Shown here: positions 1 through 7,373 of the stretch, in pieces
How positions within the stretch are numbered: position 1 is the first letter of the stretch
Layout: each line of letters begins with the position of its first letter
Source: an uncultured Muribaculaceae bacterium
GTDB taxonomy: Bacteria; Bacteroidota; Bacteroidia; Bacteroidales; Muribaculaceae
Direction of reading: 5' to 3'
Length of the DNA stretch: 64,000 nt
Assembly (NCBI GenBank): GCA_910588035.1
Contig: CAJUPY010000006.1
Span: 1 to 64,000, forward strand
Notes under the pieces: generated by a model
What the model was told of the DNA's origin: nothing
Seen by the model: only the letters and a program-made list of their open reading frames with translations
Databases searched by the model: none
Translations under genes and position numbers: made by a program

Positions 1-17
1 ATGCTTGACATGAGTAT

Positions 18-54
18 ATTTGGAGCGTTAGGAACAAGTCCCTCCAGCTCCACA
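18..54 (+). other. tmRNA (ssrA) 3'-end-like fragment, possible att scar
   Basis: Positions 36-50 read TCCCTCCAGCTCCAC, which matches the T-arm and acceptor end of Bacteroidales tmRNA as I remember it (GTTCAACTCCCTCCAGCTCCACCA). The 5' half of the T-arm does not pair (TTAGG against CCCTC) and CCACCA reads CCACAA, so this is not a functional RNA end. A good terminator follows about 50 bases later, as expected downstream of a real ssrA. Inference: the distal attachment site left by an element integrated in ssrA, with the element lying to the left of the window. It could be chance; I had no alignment. Confidence 0.35.
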
Positions 55-102
55 AATCTCGCTGATTATCATGCACTTCCAAAAGTGTGGGGCAAAAATT
101 AA

Positions 103-133
103 GGAAGATGCCTTTTGAGGTGTCTTCCTTTCT
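103..133 (+). terminator. Rho-independent terminator
   Basis: A 10-base-pair stem (GGAAGATGCC with GGTGTCTTCC, two G-U pairs) with loop TTTTGA is followed by TTTCTT. It would end a transcript entering from the left edge, consistent with the tmRNA-like end just upstream. The rest of 1-323 holds no convincing gene; the only open frame (87-284) has a composition unlike a protein. Confidence 0.6.
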
Positions 134-267
134 TGTAACAACTCAGCCCGGTTCTACAACGTCACCACAGCCAAGGAATATGAGGTGCAGTCTGTGCCGC
201 TTGCCGAATGAGATTGCCGCTGACTGCTGCATCTTCCGCATAAACGGCCTCTATGTTTTCCGTTGCA

Positions 268-299
268 TTTGCGTATTCCGCTGAAAATGCTTTAATTTG
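268..299 (+). promoter_or_regulatory. Bacteroidota promoter for the 324 lipoprotein
   Basis: TTTG at 268-271, a 20-base spacer, then TTAATTTG at 292-299, one mismatch from TAnnTTTG. The ATG at 324 lies about 25 bases downstream. Confidence 0.45.
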
Positions 300-323
300 C
301 AGCACATCAATAGACCACTAAAA

Positions 324-812
324 ATGAAGAAATCTGTATGTTTGTTCCTCTTGTCAATACTCGCTTTTGTAGTAGTGAGCTGTGATGATAACGAGGATGA
401 TAAGCCGACTATCTTGTTGAATTATCTTTCAGGCAGTTGGGAAGTTGTTTACTCAAATAATCCTGAATGCCCCTCAATCTATGATATCACAGCTGAAAGT
501 TCAAGTTTGCCTCCGGCTGGTTCTGTGGGTTATAACGGTACGCTGGCAACGTCTTATCTCACAGTTAATAATTCACTTGTACACGATAAAGAATATTCTT
601 GGAAAATTGTTGCTGTCGAAGATAGTTACTATCCACTTATTGAGTTGAATTGGACAGCCGACCTTGATGAAATCAATGGTGACCAGCCTGTGAAAAGGTT
701 TTACTATCGCATCGAAGAGTTGACTCCTACAACGATGCGATGGCATATAAATAGCGTAACTGGTGAAGAAATAATAAAGTTTATACGCCGTGCTGATTTA
801 GATCGTAAATAA
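324..812 (+). CDS. lipoprotein, possibly lipocalin-like
   Basis: A 162-residue secreted lipoprotein. The signal peptide MKKSVCLFLLSILAFVVVSC ends in a lipobox (VVSC), followed by an acidic DDNEDD stretch; acidic residues after the Cys fit Bacteroidota surface-export signals. The mature part has a GSWEVVY motif near its start and an EEIIKFIRR-type end, as in small Bacteroidota lipocalin-like lipoproteins, but that assignment is weak. I chose ATG 324 over an upstream TTG at 297 because only it gives a proper signal peptide at the N terminus. The gene is monocistronic, with its own promoter and a strong terminator at 838. Function unknown. Confidence 0.75.
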   Translation: MKKSVCLFLLSILAFVVVSCDDNEDDKPTILLNYLSGSWEVVYSNNPECPSIYDITAESSSLPPAGSVGYNGTLATSYLTVNNSLVHDKEYSWKIVAVEDSYYPLIELNWTADLDEINGDQPVKRFYYRIEELTPTTMRWHINSVTGEEIIKFIRRADLDRK

Positions 813-837
813 GCGTCTTTTCGCGCACATAATATCG

Positions 838-886
838 TCCATAACATTGAGCCACCAACCTCAAATGTTATGGACTTTTCTTTTTA
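838..886 (+). terminator. Terminator after the 324 lipoprotein gene
   Basis: A 15-base-pair stem GTCCATAACATTGAG paired with CTCAAATGTTATGGAC (one bulged A), 8-base loop, then TTTTCTTTTT. Between here and 1000 I see no gene or other signal. Confidence 0.85.
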
Positions 887-1000
887 TCCCGACGAACTCA
901 ATTTCAACTCCGTGGAGCCTATGCCAAGACTTGCGGTAAGACTAAAGAATATGTTGGCACAACTGCCTTTAATTGTGTCAAATCACAGAAAGGTATCTGT

Positions 1001-2653
1001 TTATTTATCCCCATACAAGTTTTTGAGATAATTCCGTACTTCTTCAGCGGTGACATCTGATTTCACAATCTTGCCGTCGGGACTGATCAGGAATGTACCT
1101 CCGGCTGCGTTGTGTCGTCGATATAATGCCCATATGCCTTTCGCATCGTCGATTTCAACAAGGTTTAACCATTTGTATCCGTCTTTCTTTATTGCCTCTG
1201 CTGCTGCCGAACTGTCGGTATATTCTCTTGCCACTCCGACAATCGTAAAGCCTTTAGCGGCATATTCCTCATAAACAGGGATCATAGACTTGGAGGTTCT
1301 GCGGCATGGACCACACCACGATGCCCATAGGTCAAGAAGTGCCGGCCTGCCTTCGATCAGTGTGCTCAGTACGTGCCTGTTGCCTTCGAGATCATTGGCC
1401 GAGAAATCATTAAACGGCATTCCGGGAATCATTTCGTTCGTCCCCGAGATTTTATCCATATAAATGGCATACTCGCTTTCAGGATATTTTCCTGCATAAC
1501 CGTTGAGATAGGCTTCGATGATAGGTTTGGTATCTTTGCTGTAATATGCCTCGTGGACTATTGCATACAAGCCGGCGAGATTGTTCATCTTGATTGCAAT
1601 GTCGCATAGCATATTGACCCTTTCGTTTTTCAGATAATTCAACGCCAGACTGTCTGCTTTAGCTCCCTCGGCTGTTTTAATCGTCTTGTTTTTAAACCTC
1701 CTGTTCATTTCGGCGTTGAGAGAATCGCGCTTTTCAGGACATGATTTCATCAACTCTGCAAAATTATAATATTCAGGAATATAGTATTTCTTTTCTTGTT
1801 TGAGTGTTTCAAGATGAAGGATTGCCGGAGCCTTTTTATATGTGAGGTCATTGATTCGCATGTATTCAGTTGTGAGTGATCCGTCCGGTGCTTCGATGCT
1901 TATGTCATGATGCTCTAAACCGTATGTGTGGTCTGAGTCTTCGTTGAGCATGAAGTCGATGCTTATGTCTGCGTTTTCTGAAAAGAAAGTACCGGAATCC
2001 CATGATCCCATAAAAAGATTGGGGCCATTGATTATGTCATAGGCAATCAGTTCGTCAGAATACATTGTATATTTGAATTTGCCATTATCAACCGGTATCC
2101 AGGTCATCTTTAAATCCCTGTCGGCTCCGGATTTCATCACACCCACATATCCGGCAGTGCCTTCATACGTTCCTGTGATATGTGTCGTATATCTGAATGC
2201 TGGTTGACTCCCGGTCAGATCGATGTTTTTTCTCGAGGTATATCTCACATTATTCTCGTCTGTCTCTACTATGTCGATGGCGGTATCTGCACTGTCGATG
2301 GCCTGAAAAGTGACAGTAAAGTCAAATCTTCCTGACGCCGGCATATATTTCTTTTCACCGAGACGATATCCGTCGGCCCTTTTTATGTTGTAAACTTTGC
2401 CTGTATTATTTCCCACAAGCTCCATGTAGTCAAGACGGCACCAATATTTGGGGCGGTATACAAACGAGAAGTGTATCTCTGTCGCGGTGTCGGATAGCTC
2501 GATTGAGCGAAGAATAGAATTAGTGGAAACAGTTTCTTCACAAAACGGTTGTTCGATTCTTTTGTTGACGGTCTCAGATGCCACAATGTCGCCGGCCATT
2601 GCAAGAATTGTCAACAAGATCAGGCTTTTTGCAGATGAAAATTCTCTAAGCAT
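1001..2653 (-). CDS. TlpA/AhpC-TSA family thiol-disulfide oxidoreductase
   Basis: A 550-residue exported protein with a hydrophobic signal segment (about 8-26). Residues 30-400 form a long N-terminal region seen in many Bacteroidota TlpA-like proteins, with little recognisable sequence. The C-terminal thioredoxin-like domain (about 408-548) carries the redox motif WCGPC at 446-450 preceded by LLDLWAS, and a later GGTFLISPDGK segment typical of TlpA/ResA. It probably reduces or exchanges disulfides in periplasmic or surface proteins; the substrate is not visible. It stands alone with its own promoter, separated from the next minus-strand gene by 160 bases. Fold assignment is firm, the role is inferred. 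Confidence 0.85.
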   Translation of the reverse strand: MLREFSSAKSLILLTILAMAGDIVASETVNKRIEQPFCEETVSTNSILRSIELSDTATEIHFSFVYRPKYWCRLDYMELVGNNTGKVYNIKRADGYRLGEKKYMPASGRFDFTVTFQAIDSADTAIDIVETDENNVRYTSRKNIDLTGSQPAFRYTTHITGTYEGTAGYVGVMKSGADRDLKMTWIPVDNGKFKYTMYSDELIAYDIINGPNLFMGSWDSGTFFSENADISIDFMLNEDSDHTYGLEHHDISIEAPDGSLTTEYMRINDLTYKKAPAILHLETLKQEKKYYIPEYYNFAELMKSCPEKRDSLNAEMNRRFKNKTIKTAEGAKADSLALNYLKNERVNMLCDIAIKMNNLAGLYAIVHEAYYSKDTKPIIEAYLNGYAGKYPESEYAIYMDKISGTNEMIPGMPFNDFSANDLEGNRHVLSTLIEGRPALLDLWASWCGPCRRTSKSMIPVYEEYAAKGFTIVGVAREYTDSSAAAEAIKKDGYKWLNLVEIDDAKGIWALYRRHNAAGGTFLISPDGKIVKSDVTAEEVRNYLKNLYGDK

Positions 2654-2751
2654 AATGAATCATGCGGTTTGGTATCAAGCCATAGAGATTATGCGGTTTC
2701 CCTTTCGGTAATCATCGGCTTAATATTTGTAAATGTTGTAGTTAGACGCTA

Positions 2752-2782
2752 CAAATTTATTGATTATGTCCAAGACCGCAAA
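2752..2782 (-). promoter_or_regulatory. Promoter for the TlpA-like gene
   Basis: On the minus strand TTTG (2779-2782), 19 bases, then TAAATTTG (2752-2759). It lies about 100 bases upstream of the start at 2653. Confidence 0.55.
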
Positions 2783-2813
2783 AAAAATCAGCCATTTTTC
2801 TACGTTCAGGCTT

Positions 2814-3359
2814 TCACCATGGACGACGTGGCTTGTTTGCCGGTTTGAAATCCCATGGAGTCTTGTGGTAGTCGGTGATTCTCTTTCCTGAGGTATTGAG
2901 AAGATACCAGCCCATGATTTTATCTTTGACAAGGGCTACACCACGGTGGAATGGATAGGCTTCATCAAAATAGTCTGAAACGAGTCTGTTTCCCATGCCG
3001 TTTATAAATGTCCAGCCCATTACCTTATCTTTTACAAGGGCGTAACCCTCATGAAAGTCATCGACATCTGAATAATAATCGGTGAATTTCTGGCCTGACA
3101 GATTTATGAAGCACCACCCCATGATTTTATCTTTTACGGCAGATGCACCCTGACTGTAGGGTCTGATTTCCTCATAATAGTCACTTACGCGCTTTCCGTC
3201 AAGGTCAGAAACGTACCAACCCATGATTCTGTCTTTTTGAATTATTAGGTCAGGGGCGTCATCGAAATAGAAATTGCTATTGTCATAAGGGTAGTAGTAC
3301 TGTGCATTGACGGGTGCAATTGAACAGACAAGGATAAATATCAATATGATGTGTTTCAT
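2814..3359 (-). CDS. secreted WG-repeat protein
   Basis: A 181-residue protein with signal peptide ending VNAQ (residue 20). It is almost wholly made of four imperfect repeats of 34-35 residues, each with a KDKIMGW-type core (KDRIMGW 42, KDKIMGW 77, KDKVMGW 111, KDKIMGW 146) followed by a short hydrophobic strand and a DY pair. This is the WG/KWG beta-repeat pattern of secreted bacterial proteins, often linked to surface interactions. The reading frame ends within the fourth repeat, so it may be short for the family. No partner gene is adjacent and no clear promoter is visible. Function unknown. Confidence 0.75.
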   Translation of the reverse strand: MKHIILIFILVCSIAPVNAQYYYPYDNSNFYFDDAPDLIIQKDRIMGWYVSDLDGKRVSDYYEEIRPYSQGASAVKDKIMGWCFINLSGQKFTDYYSDVDDFHEGYALVKDKVMGWTFINGMGNRLVSDYFDEAYPFHRGVALVKDKIMGWYLLNTSGKRITDYHKTPWDFKPANKPRRPW

Positions 3360-3486
3360 GTTAAAAGTGGTTTATCTAAGAGTTTAGACTCCAATGATCG
3401 TGGAAGGTTTACATGTATGCGTCATTTTTATGAGACAGATAATAAGAGGCCGACTTTTGAAAGCCTTTTGAAAGTTTGAGGCAAAA

Positions 3487-3518
3487 TTTGCATAACTGCA
3501 GAATGTTTCGTAACTTTA
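3487..3518 (+). promoter_or_regulatory. Promoter of the murein-peptide operon
   Basis: TTTG at 3487-3490, exactly 20 bases, then TAACTTTA at 3511-3518 (one mismatch). The first ATG is at 3550. Confidence 0.65.
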
Positions 3519-3549
3519 CGGTTGTAAAAGCGTATAATCATCCCTTAAA

Positions 3550-4851
3550 ATGAAACAAATCGCCACATTTCTGTTTTCGGTAGCCATAGCATTTGCAGCC
3601 TCCGCCCGGTTGCCATTGTGGGTTGAGAATGATTCGGCCGAGGCTGTCGGTCGACGCATAGCGCGCGATTTTCCCTATGGTGTTGACCGTTTGCCTGAAT
3701 TGTTCCCGCAACTTTCTCCGTCGCAGATCAAAAACTATGTCGACAAGGGGTATATCGAGACGTTGAAAGTCGGAGACACGATTAAAGTGCACCGCAAGGC
3801 CCCACGCAACTATGCGTTGCTTGACCCTGAACAGTCGGGGTTCAAAGGTCGTGGAGCCGAGTCGAAGCAGAGCCGTCGCGACATCGTTGCCGGCATTCTT
3901 GACCTTAGCAACGGTGACGGTACGCTATCAAATCTCCAAGAGGTTACCGTGAGGTTCTCGATCGATGTTCCGACAACAGATTTTCTCAAAGGTGACACGT
4001 TGGAGATGTGGTTGCCTGTTCCTGTTAAAAGTGAGCGTCAGCCCGATGTGAGAGTCCTTTCGTCTACACCGTCGACATATGTGTTGTCTACTCCTCGCCG
4101 TTCGGTCCATAACACCGCCTATTTTTCAGTGCCGGTCACCGGTGATACGACCCATGTCGAGTATGTCGCGAAATATATTGTCGGAGCTCGCTATTTCTCG
4201 CCGGAATATATCAGAACCAACATAAAGCCCTATCGGAAAGAATCAGAGACATACCGGAAATATACCTCTTTTGAGTCACCGCATATCGTTAAGATTGATA
4301 AGGTATCTGAGATAGTCGGAAATGAAAAAGACCCGTTTAAATGTTCTGAACTGGTGTTTGACTATATTGTCAGAAACTATCCATGGGCAGGAGCACGGGA
4401 ATATTCGACGATCGGATGTATTCCGGAATATGTGGTTGAGAGCGGACATGGCGATTGTGGACAGGTCGCGTTGCTATATATCTCGATGATGCGCACTCTC
4501 GGCATTCCGGCGCGTTGGGAGAGCGGTTGGATGCTTCACCCGGGCGAGAAGAATCTTCACGACTGGGCCGAGGTCTACTTCGAAGGAGTGGGCTGGGTGC
4601 CGGTCGATGTATCGTTCGGACGTTACTCAAATGCAGGTAATGACAAAATCTGCAATTTTTATTCTACAGGAATTGACCAATGGCGTCTTGCTGCAAACAA
4701 AGGTGTCAATGGCGCATTTTATCCCGAGAAAACATTCATTCGCAGTGAAACGGTTGATTCACAGATGGGAGAAGTGGAATGCTCAAAAGGAAATCTGTTT
4801 TATCCCGGATGGAATCAACATCTTGAAATTTTAGACATAAAAGAACTATGA
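3550..4851 (+). CDS. secreted transglutaminase-like cysteine protease/peptidase
   Basis: A 433-residue exported protein (signal peptide 1-19, ending ASA). The C-terminal transglutaminase-like domain (about 260-390) has the full triad: Cys303 in GHGDCGQ, His337 in LHDWAE and Asp353 in VPVDVSFG. Residues 130-230 form a beta-rich N-terminal domain common in bacterial transglutaminase-like proteins. Such enzymes are usually proteases or amidases rather than crosslinkers. It is the first gene of an operon; its stop overlaps the NlpC/P60 start by four bases (ATGA), and an Ala-Glu epimerase follows. Inference: it removes or processes murein-derived peptides outside the cytoplasm. Triad evidence is strong; substrate is inferred. 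Confidence 0.85.
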   Translation: MKQIATFLFSVAIAFAASARLPLWVENDSAEAVGRRIARDFPYGVDRLPELFPQLSPSQIKNYVDKGYIETLKVGDTIKVHRKAPRNYALLDPEQSGFKGRGAESKQSRRDIVAGILDLSNGDGTLSNLQEVTVRFSIDVPTTDFLKGDTLEMWLPVPVKSERQPDVRVLSSTPSTYVLSTPRRSVHNTAYFSVPVTGDTTHVEYVAKYIVGARYFSPEYIRTNIKPYRKESETYRKYTSFESPHIVKIDKVSEIVGNEKDPFKCSELVFDYIVRNYPWAGAREYSTIGCIPEYVVESGHGDCGQVALLYISMMRTLGIPARWESGWMLHPGEKNLHDWAEVYFEGVGWVPVDVSFGRYSNAGNDKICNFYSTGIDQWRLAANKGVNGAFYPEKTFIRSETVDSQMGEVECSKGNLFYPGWNQHLEILDIKEL

Positions 4852-6011
4852 GAATTGGACATAGAATATCATTGAAACTTGCGCTGTTGCTGATGTTGCC
4901 TTTTACGGCACCGGCCAATGATGATGTTGAGAATGTGATAGCCGAAGTCAAGGCCGAGTTTGCACCCGATCGTCGTCAGACGGTTTTTGAAATCACCCAT
5001 GAGACTCAAGGCGACGGCATGACGGTTTTGAAAGGAGTCACATCTGACAAAGTGGCTCTTGAGGAACTTGAGCGGGCTCTTGACATGGCTGCTATTCCCT
5101 ATGTTGACAGTGTCAAAGTCTATCCAGACGACAAGTGGGCGCAAGTCAGAATTGCTGTAGCATGTTTCAGAACGGCACCGGGCCATGCGTCGGAAATGGC
5201 AACCCAAGGCATTATGGGGCAGCCGGTCAGATTGCTTGAGAAGAAAGGCGATTGGTGGAGGGCACAGATGCCCGACGGCTATATAGCTTATGTTGTGGAT
5301 AACTCCTTGCAGGAGAAGAACGTTGAAGAGATGAACCGATGGAAAACCACAGACCGGGTCATTGTCACTTCGCCTTATCAGACGCGAGTCTATCGCGACA
5401 AATCGTTGAAAGGAGTGAGAAATGTTTTGACCGATGTTGTAAACGGAAATATTCTCGAGGGACATCTTGCGGACGGTGCCGCAGTTGTCGAAGTCAGACT
5501 CCCTGATGGCCGAACCGGTTTCGTTGCGGCTTCAGATGTTGAGAATTTCGACAAATGGGCAAGCCAGACCTTCGATGCCGAGAAGCTTCTTGACCTGGCA
5601 TATTCAATGGAGGGAACGCCTTATCTCTGGGGTGGCACTTCGGTCAAGACGCTCGATTGTTCGGGATTGGCAAAAGTGTGCTATTTCTCAAACGGAATCA
5701 TTCTGATGCGCGATGCCTCGCAACAGGCTCTAACCGGTGAGAAACTCACACCGGAACGCTGTAGAGAATGTGAGGCGGGCGATTTATTGTTTTTCGGGAA
5801 TCCGAAGACCGGAAAAGTGACACATGTCGCTATTTATGACCAAAACGGCAGATATGTCCATTCCTCGGGACGTGTGAAACGAAACAGCATCGACCCCAAG
5901 GCAAAAGATTATCTTCCGACTCCATTCCTGTCGGTTTCGAGAATCAAGAATTCGATAGGCACAAAGGGTATCACACGTGTGTCTGACCACCCGTGGTATT
6001 TTAAACGTTAA
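4848..6011 (+). CDS. NlpC/P60 murein-peptide endopeptidase with SH3 domains
   Basis: A 387-residue exported protein (signal peptide about 1-23). Two bacterial SH3-like regions (about 105-155 and 168-230) precede a C-terminal NlpC/P60 domain (about 245-380) with Cys271 in LDCSGL, His326 in VTHVAIY and a third polar residue, His338. The layout matches YkfC-type gamma-D-glutamyl-L-diamino-acid endopeptidases, which cut after D-Glu in free murein peptides that start with L-Ala. The gene overlaps its upstream partner by four bases and the dipeptide epimerase starts 15 bases after its stop. That pairing (YkfC with YkfB in Bacillus) supports release of L-Ala-D-Glu as the epimerase substrate. Confidence 0.9.
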   Translation: MRIGHRISLKLALLLMLPFTAPANDDVENVIAEVKAEFAPDRRQTVFEITHETQGDGMTVLKGVTSDKVALEELERALDMAAIPYVDSVKVYPDDKWAQVRIAVACFRTAPGHASEMATQGIMGQPVRLLEKKGDWWRAQMPDGYIAYVVDNSLQEKNVEEMNRWKTTDRVIVTSPYQTRVYRDKSLKGVRNVLTDVVNGNILEGHLADGAAVVEVRLPDGRTGFVAASDVENFDKWASQTFDAEKLLDLAYSMEGTPYLWGGTSVKTLDCSGLAKVCYFSNGIILMRDASQQALTGEKLTPERCRECEAGDLLFFGNPKTGKVTHVAIYDQNGRYVHSSGRVKRNSIDPKAKDYLPTPFLSVSRIKNSIGTKGITRVSDHPWYFKR

Positions 6012-6026
6012 TTGACTTCAAAATCT

Positions 6027-7157
6027 ATGAATAGAAGAAATTTCTTGAAAACGGCCGCGTTAGGAGCGATGGCGGCCGCCTCACCGATATCGTTTTCTGC
6101 TTTTGGAGAACCGACACGTCAGGGTTTCAGGCCGGGAAGGCTGAATCTGGTGTTCGAGCCCTATGAACTCAAATTGCGTCATGCGTTCAACCTTGCGAAA
6201 TCGAGCCGCACGACAACCCCCGACGTTCAGGTGCGCATCGAAATGGATGGACTTGTGGGCTATGGTGAGGCTTCCATGCCACCTTATCTTGGCGAAAGCG
6301 TCGAGAGCGTGACGAAATTCCTGTCTTCACTCGACCTGTCGCAATTCACTGATCCGTTCAGAATCGAAGATATTCATCAGTATATGGAGTCTGTGGCCCC
6401 TGACAACCGTGCGGCCAAAGCCTCGGTCGATATTGCACTCCATGACTTGACCGGTAAGATAATGGGACAGCCGTGGTACAAGATATGGGGATTGGATCCG
6501 GCAAAGGCTCCGAGCACATCGTATACGATCGGAATTGACAAAGCCGATGTCGTCAGACAGAAAGTAGACGAGGCTGACCCCTATAATGTCTTGAAGGTAA
6601 AAATGGGACTTGACAATGACAGAGAGCTTGTTGAAATAATACGTTCGAAGACCGACCGTCCGATTTGTGTCGATGCCAATCAGGGATGGAGCGACAAGGA
6701 GAAGGCACTCGAGATGTGTCATTGGCTTGCCGACCGCAACTGTCTGTTTGTCGAGCAACCGATGCCGAAGGAGATGATCGACGAGACGGCGTGGTTGCGT
6801 GAGCGTTCGCCGCTGCCGATCATAGCCGACGAGTTTTTTCAGCGTCTGCCCGATGTTCGTCGTGCAGCCGGAGCTTACGACGGCATCAATATCAAACTGA
6901 TGAAGAGCACCGGTCTTCACGAAGCATATCAAATGGCGGTTCTGGCGCGTGCGCTCGGCATGAAGGTGATGGTCGGCTGCATGACCGAGACGTCGTGTGC
7001 CGTTACGGCAGCCGCACAGATCGCTCCGCTTGTCGACTGGGCCGATCTTGACGGAAATCTGCTGATTGCAAACGATCTTTTCGACGGTTTGAAAATTGTT
7101 GACGGCAAAGTGACGATCCCTGATCGTCCGGGAATCGGCGTCGTGCCGCTTGCATAA
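6027..7157 (+). CDS. L-Ala-D/L-Glu (dipeptide) epimerase with Tat signal
   Basis: A 376-residue enolase-superfamily enzyme. The catalytic pattern is complete: KVK at 190-192, metal ligands Asp216 (VDAN), Glu243 (VEQP) and Asp268 (IADE), and Lys290 (INIKLMKS). This is the muconate-lactonizing subgroup that epimerizes L-Ala-D-Glu to L-Ala-L-Glu in murein-peptide recycling. I chose ATG 6027 because it starts with MNRRNFLKTAALGAM, a Tat-like signal (RRNFLK, then a hydrophobic run ending near SAFG), whereas an upstream TTG start adds five residues. The known E. coli and Bacillus enzymes are cytosolic, so an export signal is noteworthy. Third gene of the operon, closed by hairpins at 7172 and 7248. 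Confidence 0.88.
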   Translation: MNRRNFLKTAALGAMAAASPISFSAFGEPTRQGFRPGRLNLVFEPYELKLRHAFNLAKSSRTTTPDVQVRIEMDGLVGYGEASMPPYLGESVESVTKFLSSLDLSQFTDPFRIEDIHQYMESVAPDNRAAKASVDIALHDLTGKIMGQPWYKIWGLDPAKAPSTSYTIGIDKADVVRQKVDEADPYNVLKVKMGLDNDRELVEIIRSKTDRPICVDANQGWSDKEKALEMCHWLADRNCLFVEQPMPKEMIDETAWLRERSPLPIIADEFFQRLPDVRRAAGAYDGINIKLMKSTGLHEAYQMAVLARALGMKVMVGCMTETSCAVTAAAQIAPLVDWADLDGNLLIANDLFDGLKIVDGKVTIPDRPGIGVVPLA

Positions 7158-7171
7158 ACTGCAACAAAAGA

Positions 7172-7222
7172 AACTGCCGGGAGCCGCTTTGATGAATATC
7201 GTCAAAGCGGCTCCCGGCAGTT
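7172..7222 (+). terminator. 21-bp hairpin after the epimerase gene
   Basis: AACTGCCGGGAGCCGCTTTGA (7172-7192, paired in full with 7202-7222) and a 9-base loop form a perfect stem. There is no T run after it on the plus strand; on the minus strand TTCTTTTG follows. It may act as an RNA-stability element or as a bidirectional terminator. Confidence 0.6.
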
Positions 7223-7247
7223 ATGCTTCAATTGATGTGAAGGTCTT

Positions 7248-7299
7248 GTGTGACAATGTCCGGCAATGTTTGCCGGCCGACATTGTCACACGATTTTTT
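7248..7299 (+). terminator. Terminator between the epimerase gene and ileS
   Basis: GTGTGACAATGTC (7248-7260) pairs with GACATTGTCACAC (7279-7291) and an inner CGGCAA/TTGCCG pair extends the stem to 19 base pairs with a 3-base bulge. T6 follows at 7294-7299. It is the second hairpin in tandem, 25 bases after the first. Confidence 0.85.
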
Positions 7300-7334
7300 C
7301 ATGTAAAACTGTTTTTAAGTTGACGGAAAATGAG

Positions 7335-7342
7335 TAAATTTG
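7335..7342 (+). promoter_or_regulatory. ileS operon promoter, -7 box
   Basis: TAAATTTG at 7335-7342 is a perfect Bacteroidota -7 box; a T-rich stretch (GTTTTT, 7311) sits at the expected -33 position. The ileS ATG is 32 bases downstream. Confidence 0.55.
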
Positions 7343-7373
7343 CACCCATTAATAAAAATCCGTCATTACCAGC

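Noticed and set aside
87..284. 65-residue open frame on the plus strand
   Set aside because: It starts inside a short hairpin region and overlaps the terminator at 103-133; composition (many Cys, Arg) is unlike a real protein and there is no promoter for it.
297..323. Upstream TTG start of the first lipoprotein
   Set aside because: It adds MQHINRPLK before a perfect signal peptide that begins at 324.
4869..5465. 198-residue minus-strand frame opposite the NlpC/P60 gene
   Set aside because: Shadow frame with no motif and no promoter.
6327..7205. 292-residue frame on the minus strand opposite the epimerase
   Set aside because: It is a shadow of a strongly conserved plus-strand gene; no family features and it runs through the terminator hairpin.
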